Source: Anaerovibrio sp. (GTDB taxonomy: Bacteria; Bacillota; Negativicutes; Selenomonadales; Selenomonadaceae). Taken from it: a DNA stretch of 7,052 nt. Position numbers and translations under genes: made by a program. The DNA lies in NCBI GenBank assembly GCA_016302095.1, contig JAEDOE010000055.1, forward strand, positions 1-7,052. The letters are read 5' to 3'. The notes below the pieces were generated by a model that was not told the DNA's origin, did no database searches, and was given only the letters and a program-made list of their open reading frames with translations. How positions within the stretch are numbered: position 1 is the first letter of the stretch; the number at the start of each line of letters is the position of its first letter. Shown here piece after piece: positions 1 to 6,149 of this stretch.

Positions 1-1067
1 GCCTTGGCAGTGGCACTGCCGATGGCGCATACCTTTGCCCTGCCCAGGCCGCGGCTGTCCCTGCCGGCAGCCAGCAGACGGTCAAAGAAATAATTCACAC
101 CGTTTGCCGAGGTAAAAATCAGCCAATTATAAGCATCAAGTTCCCCAATGGCTTTATCCAGTGCCCCGAAGCCATCAGCTGGCGGCTGAATACGGATGGC
201 AGGCGCCTCTGTGCAGGCCGCTCCCAAGGTTTCCAGCTTTTCTGCCAAAAGGGATGCCTGTGCCCTCGCCCGGGTAACCAGCACCCTTTTGCCAAAAAGG
301 GGCTTTAGCTTCGGATTATCAAACCATGCCAGCTTTTCCCGGAGCTTCACCACGTTGCCCACCAGGAAAATGCATGGCGGCTTGATGGACTCACTTTTCA
401 CCAAATCCGCCGCCTCGGCCACTGTAGAGGTCCATACCTGCTGCTGTGCCTTGGTGCCCCAGCGGATAATCGCCACAGGGGTATCGCCGCTCCTGCCGTT
501 TTCCATGAGCCTTGCCGTGATCTTCGGCAGGTTTGCCACCCCCATCAGGAACACCACTGTGTCCGTAGCCGTAGCCAGCTGCTGCCAGTTGATATCCGAG
601 TTTTCCTTGGTCGGGTCCTCATGGCCTGTCACCACTGCAAAGGAAGCAGCCACTCCCCTATGGGTGACAGGGATGCCTGCATAGGCAGGCACGGAAATGG
701 CCGAGGTCACCCCCGGCACAATCTCAAAGGGCAGCCCGTTCTCCTGCAAAAGCAGTGCTTCCTCGCCGCCCCTGCCAAATACGAAGGGATCTCCCCCCTT
801 CAGGCGCACCACGGTTTTTCCTTCCTTTGCCAGATCCACCAGCAGCTGGCAGATTTTGTCCTGAGTCATGGTGTGCTGGCTGGAAGCCTTGCCCACATAG
901 ATAAACTCCGCGTCCCTTGGCGCATACTGCAAAATCCGCTCATCCGCCAGCCGGTCATACACCACCGTATCCGCCATCTTCAGGCAGTCACATGCTTTCA
1001 GCGTCAGGAGGCGGTAATCACCCGGCCCTGCCCCGATCAGATAAACCTTTCCACTCTTGCCATTCAT
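1..1067 (-). CDS. cobA-hemD: CobA-HemD fusion: uroporphyrinogen-III C-methyltransferase / uroporphyrinogen-III synthase (partial, 3' end off window)
   Basis: Bifunctional tetrapyrrole enzyme. The HemD half closes and inverts ring D of hydroxymethylbilane to give uroporphyrinogen III. The CobA half then adds two SAM-derived methyls (C2, C7) to make precorrin-2. My minus-strand translation gives 355 codons, open to the window edge. Residues 7-250 are the methyltransferase, with VYLIGAGPGD (8-17), VRLKGGDPFVFGRGGEE (87-103), PGVTSA (118-123), GIPVTHRG (131-138) and VVTGH (145-149), all diagnostic of SUMT. From residue 259 (GKRVLVTRAR) HemD begins, with IFTSANGV near 317-324 and AIGSATAK at the cut end; roughly 150 residues of HemD are missing. 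The ATG at 1067 is preceded by GAGG 5 bases upstream and AGGAGG 13 bases upstream, and lies 24 bases after the hemC stop, so the genes are co-transcribed. Such fusions are known in Firmicutes. The reading frame is continuous across the domain junction, so this is a true fusion. Confidence 0.95.
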   Translation of the reverse strand, partial: MNGKSGKVYLIGAGPGDYRLLTLKACDCLKMADTVVYDRLADERILQYAPRDAEFIYVGKASSQHTMTQDKICQLLVDLAKEGKTVVRLKGGDPFVFGRGGEEALLLQENGLPFEIVPGVTSAISVPAYAGIPVTHRGVAASFAVVTGHEDPTKENSDINWQQLATATDTVVFLMGVANLPKITARLMENGRSGDTPVAIIRWGTKAQQQVWTSTVAEAADLVKSESIKPPCIFLVGNVVKLREKLAWFDNPKLKPLFGKRVLVTRARAQASLLAEKLETLGAACTEAPAIRIQPPADGFGALDKAIGELDAYNWLIFTSANGVNYFFDRLLAAGRDSRGLGRAKVCAIGSATAK

Positions 1068-1091
1068 AAAAACCTCATAACCTCCTACCGC

Positions 1092-2063
1092 TTACAGCTC
1101 TATGCCAAGGGAGCGCAGGATTTCCCTGCCTCCCATATCCAGCAGCTTATTCGCCAGGGAAATGCCCAGGTTCTCCGCCTCGTCAGCAGCCCCCTCCACG
1201 CTGTCCCTGAAAAGCTTCCTGCCATCCAGGGAGGCAATCACCGCCTCCACCCGGATAGCCTCCGCCTTGCCTGTATGTGCATCTTCCAAAATATCTGCGT
1301 TATCTACCGGCTGGGCATATACCCCCACCGGCACCTGGCAGCCCCCCTCCACCGTGGCGAGAAAGCCCCGCTCCGCCGCCGTGCAGGCACGGGTAATACC
1401 ATCATCCAGAAAAGAAAGCAGTTCCCGGGTTTCCCTGTCATCTATCCTTGACTCAATGGCCAGTGCCCCCTGCCCAACCGCCGGCAGGCACAGTGACTGA
1501 GGCAGCACCTGGCGGATGCGCCCGCCGAAGCCCAGCCGCTTCAGCCCGGCACAGGCCAGGATAATACCGTCAAAATTCTCCTCCTCCAGCTTCCGCAGCC
1601 GGGTATTTACGTTGCCCCGCAAATCAACAATCTGCAAGTCAGGCCGGGCATGGAGAAGCTGCGCCCGGCGCCGGAGGCTGGATGTGCCTACCTTTGCTCC
1701 CTCCGGCAGTGCCCCAAAGCTCCCATATCGCTGGCTTACCAGGGCATCCCCCGCATCAGCCCTTTCCGTAACAGCCGTAATCACCAGCCCCTCCGGCACC
1801 ATTACCGGCATATCCTTCAGGCTGTGCACCGCAATATCTATCTCACCTGCCAGCATGGCAGTCTCCAATTCCTTGGTAAAGAGCCCCTTGCCGCCGATCT
1901 TTGCCAGAGGCGCATTGAGGATTTTATCCCCCTTGGTGGTCATGAGCCGCTTCTCTATTGCCAGATCAGGATACCTTTTTCGCAATTCCCCAATGACGAA
2001 ATCCGCCTGCCACAGGGCCAGCTGGCTGCTTCTGGTTCCCACTATCAGCTTTTTCTTACTCAT
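1092..2063 (-). CDS. hemC: Hydroxymethylbilane synthase (porphobilinogen deaminase)
   Basis: Cytosolic enzyme that condenses four porphobilinogens into linear hydroxymethylbilane on a covalently bound dipyrromethane cofactor. The protein is 323 residues, a normal family length. From the ATG at 2063, visible family motifs are VGTRSSQLALWQ (8-19), GGKGLFTKELE (57-67), HSLKDMP (80-86) with the catalytic Asp at 84, GTSSLRRRAQL (126-136), VDLRGNVNTRL (146-156), LPAVGQGALAIE (193-204) and VEGGCQVPVG (238-247). Cys242 in the last motif is the cofactor-attachment cysteine. Both key residues carry the same numbers as in the E. coli enzyme, which supports this start. The ATG at 2063 overlaps the end of hemA by 8 bases and has GAGG 9 bases upstream. 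An ATG at 2069 and a TTG at 2072 lie too close to that ribosome-binding site. It sits between hemA and cobA-hemD and supplies the substrate of the HemD half. Confidence 0.97.
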   Translation of the reverse strand: MSKKKLIVGTRSSQLALWQADFVIGELRKRYPDLAIEKRLMTTKGDKILNAPLAKIGGKGLFTKELETAMLAGEIDIAVHSLKDMPVMVPEGLVITAVTERADAGDALVSQRYGSFGALPEGAKVGTSSLRRRAQLLHARPDLQIVDLRGNVNTRLRKLEEENFDGIILACAGLKRLGFGGRIRQVLPQSLCLPAVGQGALAIESRIDDRETRELLSFLDDGITRACTAAERGFLATVEGGCQVPVGVYAQPVDNADILEDAHTGKAEAIRVEAVIASLDGRKLFRDSVEGAADEAENLGISLANKLLDMGGREILRSLGIEL

Positions 2064-3375
2064 CGGCATCAACCTCGTTTCCCATCTCGCCTATATCCTC
2101 CAGCTGAAAAAGATTCTGCATGGCGCCTTTCAGCTCCTGCTCATGAGCCGTGCCCACCGCATCATGGACGCTGCTCATAGGCTCCCTGAGCAGCTTTCGC
2201 ACCAGCATCTTCGTCATGTTCTCCACTATCCGCACATCGTCCTCGGACAGGCCCTTCAGCTTGCGGAATGCCCTTTTCAGCTCAATCTGCCTGATCTGCT
2301 CCGCCTTTTCCGACAGCTGGCTCATCACCGGCTGCATGGAAAGATACTGATACCTGTCCAGAAGGGCTGCCGTTTCCTCCAGCACAATGGCTTCTGCCGC
2401 CACAGCCTCCTGCTGGCGGTGCTGCAGGTTGTCATCCACCACCGACTCCAGGTCATCAATGTTAAAAAGGCTGATGCCGGGCAAATCACCCACCGCCGGG
2501 TCCACGTCCCGGGGCACGGCAATATCAATCAGCACCAGCTGCCGCTCTGACCTGCGCCTCTCCATGGCCTTGGCCATCTCCCGGGGGCTGATGACATAGT
2601 GAGGGGCTCCCGTGGAGGTAATAATGATATCCATATCCCCCATCAGCTCATACACCTGTGTCCATGGCACGGCCTGCCCCAGAAAACGCATGGCAAGGGC
2701 CTCCGCCCGCTCCAGGTGATGATTTGCCACGAAAAGCTTCGGTGCCCCCTGGCTGAGGAGGTGGGATGCCGTCAGCTCCGCCATCTTGCCGGCTCCGAAA
2801 AGCAGCACCCGGCAGCCATCCACATGGCCCAGCACTTTCTTGGCCAGCTCCACTGCCGCATAGCTGACAGACACTGCGCTATAGGCAATCCTGGTTTCCG
2901 TCCTCACCCTCTTGCCCGTGGCAATGGCACGGTGAAACAAAAGGTTCAGCATGGTATCAGTGCCGCCGTTTTCCAGGGCCACCGCATAGGCATGCTTTAC
3001 CTGGCTGAGAATCTGCCCCTCGCCAATGACCAGCGAGTCAAGGCTGGAGGATACCATGAGCAGGTGATCCACGCAGTCCCTGCCCCAATAAGTATAGGTA
3101 TAGCTTGCCAAAAAAGCCTCATCCAGCAGCACCCCGGTCAGCCAGTGCCACACCTTCACCACTGGAAACAAATCCCCCGCCTGCTCCACCACCGCATAAA
3201 CCTCGCTGCGGTTGCAGGTGGACAGCACCACAGCCTCCCTGATGCCGGACACCTCCTCCAGGTTTGCCAGCACCATCATGATCTTTTCCTGAGGTATACT
3301 AAATTTTTCCCTGATCTCCACCGGTGCTGTCCGATGATTCAGCCCCAGCACCACTAATCTCTTTTCTGACTTCAT
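2056..3375 (-). CDS. hemA: Glutamyl-tRNA reductase
   Basis: First committed enzyme of the C5 pathway. It reduces glutamyl-tRNA(Glu) with NADPH to glutamate-1-semialdehyde, which HemL (not in this window) converts to 5-aminolevulinate. The 439-residue length is typical. The N-terminal catalytic domain shows LGLNHRTAPVEIREKF (10-25), STCNRSEVYAV (52-62) with the thioester-forming Cys54, His104 in CVDHLLMV, and SLDSLVIGEGQILSQVK (111-127). The NADPH-binding domain follows with FGAGKMAEL (193-201) and LIDIAVPRDVDP (282-293). A helical dimerisation domain covers about 320-425. The ATG at 3375 is the only good start before the conserved core, but its ribosome-binding site is weak (AGGCG about 5 bases upstream) and it lies 77 bases inside the upstream sirC-like gene. 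Its translation may therefore depend on coupling to that gene. HemA proteins are often controlled by heme-dependent proteolysis; nothing here shows that directly. Confidence 0.97.
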   Translation of the reverse strand: MKSEKRLVVLGLNHRTAPVEIREKFSIPQEKIMMVLANLEEVSGIREAVVLSTCNRSEVYAVVEQAGDLFPVVKVWHWLTGVLLDEAFLASYTYTYWGRDCVDHLLMVSSSLDSLVIGEGQILSQVKHAYAVALENGGTDTMLNLLFHRAIATGKRVRTETRIAYSAVSVSYAAVELAKKVLGHVDGCRVLLFGAGKMAELTASHLLSQGAPKLFVANHHLERAEALAMRFLGQAVPWTQVYELMGDMDIIITSTGAPHYVISPREMAKAMERRRSERQLVLIDIAVPRDVDPAVGDLPGISLFNIDDLESVVDDNLQHRQQEAVAAEAIVLEETAALLDRYQYLSMQPVMSQLSEKAEQIRQIELKRAFRKLKGLSEDDVRIVENMTKMLVRKLLREPMSSVHDAVGTAHEQELKGAMQNLFQLEDIGEMGNEVDADE

Positions 3376-3976
3376 CTTTCGCCTGTTCCATTCTGCCCTG
3401 TAAAATCAAATCCATAATCTCCTGCTTCATGGCCTGCCGCCACAGCTTCTGCCGCCTCTGGGTACCTTCCACAGTCTTCAGAAGCTCCTTCCTGGCTGTG
3501 CCCAGCCAGGCCAGAAACTCTCCCAAGCCTGCATGATAGCGTTTTTCCATGTCCGCCTTCACCAGCCTGGCAAAAGCCGGGCTGCTGCCTCCTGTAGCCA
3601 CGGTCATTTCCAGCTCTCCCTGCCGGATGACCGCCGGCACAAAAAAATCGCAGTCTTTGGGTTCAGTAGCACTATTTACCAGTGCCCCTGCCGCCCTTGC
3701 CTGACGGCATACCTCCGCATTGGCGGCAAAATCATCCGTAGCTGCAAAAACCAGCCGGAAAGCACCGTAGCGCCAGCGAAATTCCTCATGGGTGGATTTC
3801 TGCCAGAGCACCCTGCCGCTGGCCATCAGTTCCTCTATCTCAGGCAGCACCCGGGGGGCTACAACCACCACGGTAGCCTTTTCCGCCACCAGATGCTTTA
3901 TTTTCCTATAAGCAACGCTGCCGCCTCCCACTACAGCTGCCGCCTGTCCCTCCAGGCGCATATTAATCGGATACAT
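3299..3976 (-). CDS. sirC: Precorrin-2 dehydrogenase (SirC / CysG N-terminal / Met8p family), possible sirohydrochlorin ferrochelatase
   Basis: Predicted cytosolic enzyme that oxidises precorrin-2 (the CobA product) to sirohydrochlorin with NAD+. Some relatives (CysG, Met8p) also insert iron to make siroheme. The 225-residue protein opens with MYPINMRLEG and a Rossmann motif VVGGGSVAYRK (15-25), then VVVVAPRV (36-43), FAATDD (77-82), VNSATEPKDCDFFVPA (100-115) and the signature TVATGGSSPAFAR (125-137). A basic helical C-terminal part follows. I chose the ATG at 3976 because GGGGG lies 5 bases upstream; the ATG at 3988 has no ribosome-binding site. The residue aligned with the catalytic Asp104 of CysG is Thr104, and Ser128 of CysG aligns with Thr128. 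The last 25 codons overlap hemA. It is the first gene of the tetrapyrrole operon. The family is secure; iron chelation is not established. Confidence 0.9.
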   Translation of the reverse strand: MYPINMRLEGQAAAVVGGGSVAYRKIKHLVAEKATVVVVAPRVLPEIEELMASGRVLWQKSTHEEFRWRYGAFRLVFAATDDFAANAEVCRQARAAGALVNSATEPKDCDFFVPAVIRQGELEMTVATGGSSPAFARLVKADMEKRYHAGLGEFLAWLGTARKELLKTVEGTQRRQKLWRQAMKQEIMDLILQGRMEQAKDEVRKEISGAGAESSDSTGGDQGKI

Positions 3977-3994
3977 AGCCGCCCCCATTTATCA

Positions 3995-4017
3995 CACAAA
4001 TTCGCACAAAAACGAAT
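3995..4017 (-). repeat. Direct and inverted repeats in the leader of the sirC-hem operon
   Basis: On the minus strand the hexamer TTTGTG occurs twice with a 10-base period (plus-strand CACAAA at 3995-4000 and 4005-4010), about one helical turn. ATTCG/CGAAT arms (4000-4004 and 4013-4017) form a 5-bp inverted repeat across the same stretch. The site lies just downstream of the expected transcription start, between promoter and ribosome-binding site, where an operator could sit. It could also be chance in an AT-rich leader. Confidence 0.25.
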
Positions 4018-4032
4018 AACATTCACCTTTCA

Positions 4033-4063
4033 ATTATACCAATTATATTACAAACCACGGCAA
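4033..4063 (-). promoter_or_regulatory. Sigma-70-type promoter of the sirC-hemA-hemC-cobA/hemD operon
   Basis: On the minus strand a perfect TATAAT -10 box (4033-4038) is preceded by TGG, giving an extended -10 (TGnTATAAT). The best -35 candidate is TTGCCG (4058-4063) with a long 19-base spacer. The expected start near 4026 would leave a leader of about 50 bases before the sirC ATG. This is the only intergenic gap ahead of the four tightly packed tetrapyrrole genes, so it probably drives them all. The -35 box abuts the T-tract of the preceding terminator. Confidence 0.6.
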
Positions 4064-4096
4064 AAAAAAAGACCATGACGAACTATCACGGTCTTT
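4062..4096 (-). terminator. Intrinsic terminator after the response regulator gene
   Basis: On the minus strand, 11-base arms AAAGACCGTGA (4086-4096) and TCATGGTCTTT (4068-4078) pair with one G-U wobble around the 7-base loop TAGTTCG (4079-4085). They run straight into a T-tract ending at 4062. The stem begins 12 bases after the regulator's stop codon, so it ends that transcript. On the plus strand the same hairpin lacks a T-tract. Confidence 0.9.
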
Positions 4097-4107
4097 CCTG
4101 CAAAAAA

Positions 4108-4779
4108 TTATTCCAATTCCATAATATTGTGTTTCAATACATAGATAAGTGCCTGAGTCCTGTCATTAACATTCAGCTTGCGGAAAATATTTGTCAGATG
4201 ATTTTTGACGGTCTTCTCACTGACAAACAGTGCCTGAGCAATATCCTGGTTGCTGAAGCCCTTGGCGATGCATGCCACCACATCCATCTCACGGGCAGTC
4301 AGCCGCTCGTTGCGCCCTTCACGCCACATGGCCTTCGCCTTTTCCTGCATATCCTCGCTAGGCTTGATATTGCCGAAAATACGCTTCTGCAGCTCCGGCA
4401 GGAGATAAAATCCTCCCTCTGCCACCGTATGGATTGCCTCCAAAAGCACGCTAGGCTCCACGCCCTTCAGCAGATAGCCGTAGGCACCGTTCTTCAAAAG
4501 CTCCAGAACATAGTTATCGTTATCATGAATGGTAAGTGCAATAATCTTGACATGGCACCGTGCCGCTGCCAGCTGCTTGCACACTTCCATACCGCTCAGC
4601 CCCGGCATATTCAAGTCCAGCAGCAAAACATCAGGCTGTAACACCAAAGTCCTAGCCAAAGTTTCCTGGCCATCCTCGGTTTCGCCTACAACCTCTATGT
4701 CGCTCTCAAAATCCAATACACCTTTGATGCCCTGACGAAGCAATGCATGGTCATCCGCTATCAAAACTCTTATTGGCAT
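4108..4779 (-). CDS. Two-component response regulator, NarL/FixJ (LuxR) family
   Basis: DNA-binding regulator expected to be activated by phosphorylation from a histidine kinase. From the ATG at 4779 (223 residues) the N-terminal receiver domain (about 1-120) shows the acidic pair Asp9-Asp10 in LIADDHALLR, the phospho-acceptor Asp55 in LLLDLNMPG, Thr83 in ALT and Lys105 in YLLKG, so all canonical residues are present. The C-terminal LuxR-type helix-turn-helix spans about 158-218, with LTAREMDVVACIAKGFSNQD (160-179) and recognition-helix region SEKTVKNHLTNIFRKL (187-202). GGGGGA lies 7 bases before this ATG; an in-frame ATG at 4794 has no ribosome-binding site. It has its own promoter and terminator, so it is monocistronic or partly fed by readthrough from the secretin operon. 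No kinase gene is nearby. Target genes cannot be read from the sequence; control of the flanking pilus or heme genes would be speculation. Confidence 0.93.
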   Translation of the reverse strand: MPIRVLIADDHALLRQGIKGVLDFESDIEVVGETEDGQETLARTLVLQPDVLLLDLNMPGLSGMEVCKQLAAARCHVKIIALTIHDNDNYVLELLKNGAYGYLLKGVEPSVLLEAIHTVAEGGFYLLPELQKRIFGNIKPSEDMQEKAKAMWREGRNERLTAREMDVVACIAKGFSNQDIAQALFVSEKTVKNHLTNIFRKLNVNDRTQALIYVLKHNIMELE

Positions 4780-4798
4780 ACTATAATCCCCCATTGTA

Positions 4799-4820
4799 TA
4801 TTTTGACCGATTTCAAAATA
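4799..4820 (-). repeat. Inverted repeat in the response-regulator leader
   Basis: Perfect 8-base arms TATTTTGA and TCAAAATA flank a 6-base centre (AATCGG on the minus strand). With a two-base bulge the symmetry extends to TGTA/TACA. It lies between the -10 box and the ribosome-binding site, so it could be a regulator-binding dyad, perhaps autoregulatory, or a weak RNA hairpin. It has no T-tract and is too AT-rich for a convincing terminator. Confidence 0.4.
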
Positions 4821-4832
4821 CATTTTGGGTAT

Positions 4833-4841
4833 ATTATACCA
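4833..4841 (-). promoter_or_regulatory. Extended -10 promoter of the response regulator gene
   Basis: The minus strand reads TGGTATAAT, a consensus TATAAT (4833-4838) with the TGn extension. No good -35 hexamer lies 16-18 bases upstream (best TTCATA/TTTCAT), as is common for extended -10 promoters. The -35 region would overlap the end of the secretin gene. The expected start is near 4826, giving a leader of about 47 bases that contains the inverted repeat. Confidence 0.55.
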
Positions 4842-4853
4842 CACTTGAACAAT

Positions 4854-6149
4854 TTATGAAACTATTTTAGCCTTTAATATGATAAAAATTTCTGAATTAG
4901 TTACGCTGGAATGTACACTTTTGAATAAGTTCCCCAGTATAGGCAAATCCCCCAGAAACGGCACCTTGGACATGGATTTGATTTCCTCGGAGGAAATCAG
5001 GCCGCCTATGACCATAGTCTCACCGTCCTTCAGCCGCACCATGGTATCAGCGGAACGCTTCTGGAAGCTGTAGGCATTCATTTCCTCCACATACTGGGGG
5101 GAGCTGACCTCGGTATGGATTTTCGAAGTAATATAGCCATCCTCGTTCACCATGGGCAGGCACCGCAGGATGATGCCTGCCGGGCGGTACTCGATAGAGG
5201 TTGTCACTGTAGAATTGGTGGTGGAAACCGTCGGCACCGGCACCTCGCCGCCAATATTGATAACCGCTTCCTGCCCCTGCATGGTGACGATGTTAGGCCG
5301 GGACAGCACATCCGCCTTGCCATGGCTCACCATGGCTTCAATGGCGGCTGAAAACTGCCACTCATAGGGCTTGCCGCCAGGTCCCTTGCCAAAGCTGACT
5401 ATGCCCCCTGCCGTGCCGGATTTATCAAAGACAGGGCGTTTTGCCTCATCCCCATCGTAGTTGTACTGGGGCAGGGTTGTCCAGTCCCACTGTATGCCCA
5501 GCTTGCTGGCATCCTCCTTGTTGACGGACACCACCTTTGCCTCAATGGACACCTGCCTGGCAGGCACATCCAGCTTCTGCACCAGCTCCCTGGCCTTCCG
5601 GGCATCCTCTGCCGTACCATAGACCATCAGGCTGCCAGTGCTCACATCTGCCAGCACCCGCTGCCTTTTCCTCTCAGCATCCCTTTGGGGCTTCGTCCCA
5701 TCCTTGGCAGGCTTTTCGCTGTCCCCTTTGCTTTCCCCCTGCTCAAAATACATTGCCACCGCATTTTTTATATCCTGCAAGGGGGCGTATTTTACCGGCA
5801 GTACATGGACGCTGCCAAAGCCCTGCTGCAAATTCCCCTTTCCTGCCACAATCCAGGTACTGCCATCCCTGGTCATGGCAAAGCCCCCTGCCCGGATGAT
5901 CTGCTGCAGTATTTCCTCCGGCTCCGCCTCATCCACCTTCAATGAGATATTTCCTGTTACCGTCCTGTCCAGAATAATATTTATATTGCCCATCCTGGCT
6001 ACGGAGCGAAGCAGCTCCCCCACATCCCCATCCTGCACATTAAGGGACATGGCATTCCCCCTGCCACTCCCCAGCAGCATCAGGCATACCGCCATACTAA
6101 CCAAAAATCTTTTCATCATGTTCCCCCATTTCTCCACCAAACTGCTCAT
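4854..6149 (-). CDS. Secretin (PilQ/GspD family), type IV pilus or type II secretion outer-membrane channel
   Basis: Forms the multimeric outer-membrane pore for a type IV pilus or type II secretion machine. In the 431-residue product a signal peptide (MKRFLVSMAVCLMLLG, cleavage after GRGNA near 33) leads to an STN-like domain (about 34-103: MSLNVQDGDVGELLRSVARM, then NIILDRTVTGNISL). A single secretin N-domain follows (about 114-195), interrupted by a charged segment at 137-165. The secretin core (about 197-430) has VLSRPNIVTMQGQEAVINIG (281-300), VRLKDGETMVIGGLI (371-385) and the hallmark VPFLGDLPILGNLFK (396-410). It is shorter than typical GspD/PilQ (about 600-750) and has fewer N-domains. 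The ATG at 6149 forms an ATGA overlap with the upstream gene and has AGGTGA 9 bases upstream. ATG 6116 (after GGGGG, spacing 6) gives a tighter signal peptide and is a real alternative. No terminator is seen after the stop. Confidence 0.9.
   Translation of the reverse strand: MSSLVEKWGNMMKRFLVSMAVCLMLLGSGRGNAMSLNVQDGDVGELLRSVARMGNINIILDRTVTGNISLKVDEAEPEEILQQIIRAGGFAMTRDGSTWIVAGKGNLQQGFGSVHVLPVKYAPLQDIKNAVAMYFEQGESKGDSEKPAKDGTKPQRDAERKRQRVLADVSTGSLMVYGTAEDARKARELVQKLDVPARQVSIEAKVVSVNKEDASKLGIQWDWTTLPQYNYDGDEAKRPVFDKSGTAGGIVSFGKGPGGKPYEWQFSAAIEAMVSHGKADVLSRPNIVTMQGQEAVINIGGEVPVPTVSTTNSTVTTSIEYRPAGIILRCLPMVNEDGYITSKIHTEVSSPQYVEEMNAYSFQKRSADTMVRLKDGETMVIGGLISSEEIKSMSKVPFLGDLPILGNLFKSVHSSVTNSEIFIILKAKIVS

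Noticed and set aside
1064..1078. Four-codon ATG-TGA mini-frame before cobA-hemD as a leader peptide
   Set aside because: It is four codons long with no regulatory codon run or attenuator hairpin; chance is the simpler explanation.
621..1451. 276-codon plus-strand open frame antisense to cobA-hemD and hemC
   Set aside because: It crosses the antisense of two well-supported genes and has a His/Gln/Leu-rich shadow composition with no recognisable domain.
2064..2072. TTG 2072 or ATG 2069 as the hemC start
   Set aside because: Both are 0-3 bases from the GAGG site. ATG 2063 has 9-base spacing and reproduces the E. coli numbering of Asp84 and Cys242.
1516..2550. 344-codon plus-strand open frame antisense to hemC and hemA
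   Set aside because: It spans the antisense of two unmistakable genes, has no family motif and has Ser/Arg/Pro-rich composition typical of a shadow frame in a GC-rich gene.
2599..3357. 252-codon plus-strand open frame antisense to hemA
   Set aside because: It lies wholly within hemA, is very His-rich and has no motif or ribosome-binding site of note.
4799..4820. Inverted repeat as a terminator for the secretin operon
   Set aside because: It lies downstream of the regulator's own promoter, its stem is AT-rich and no T-tract follows on the minus strand.
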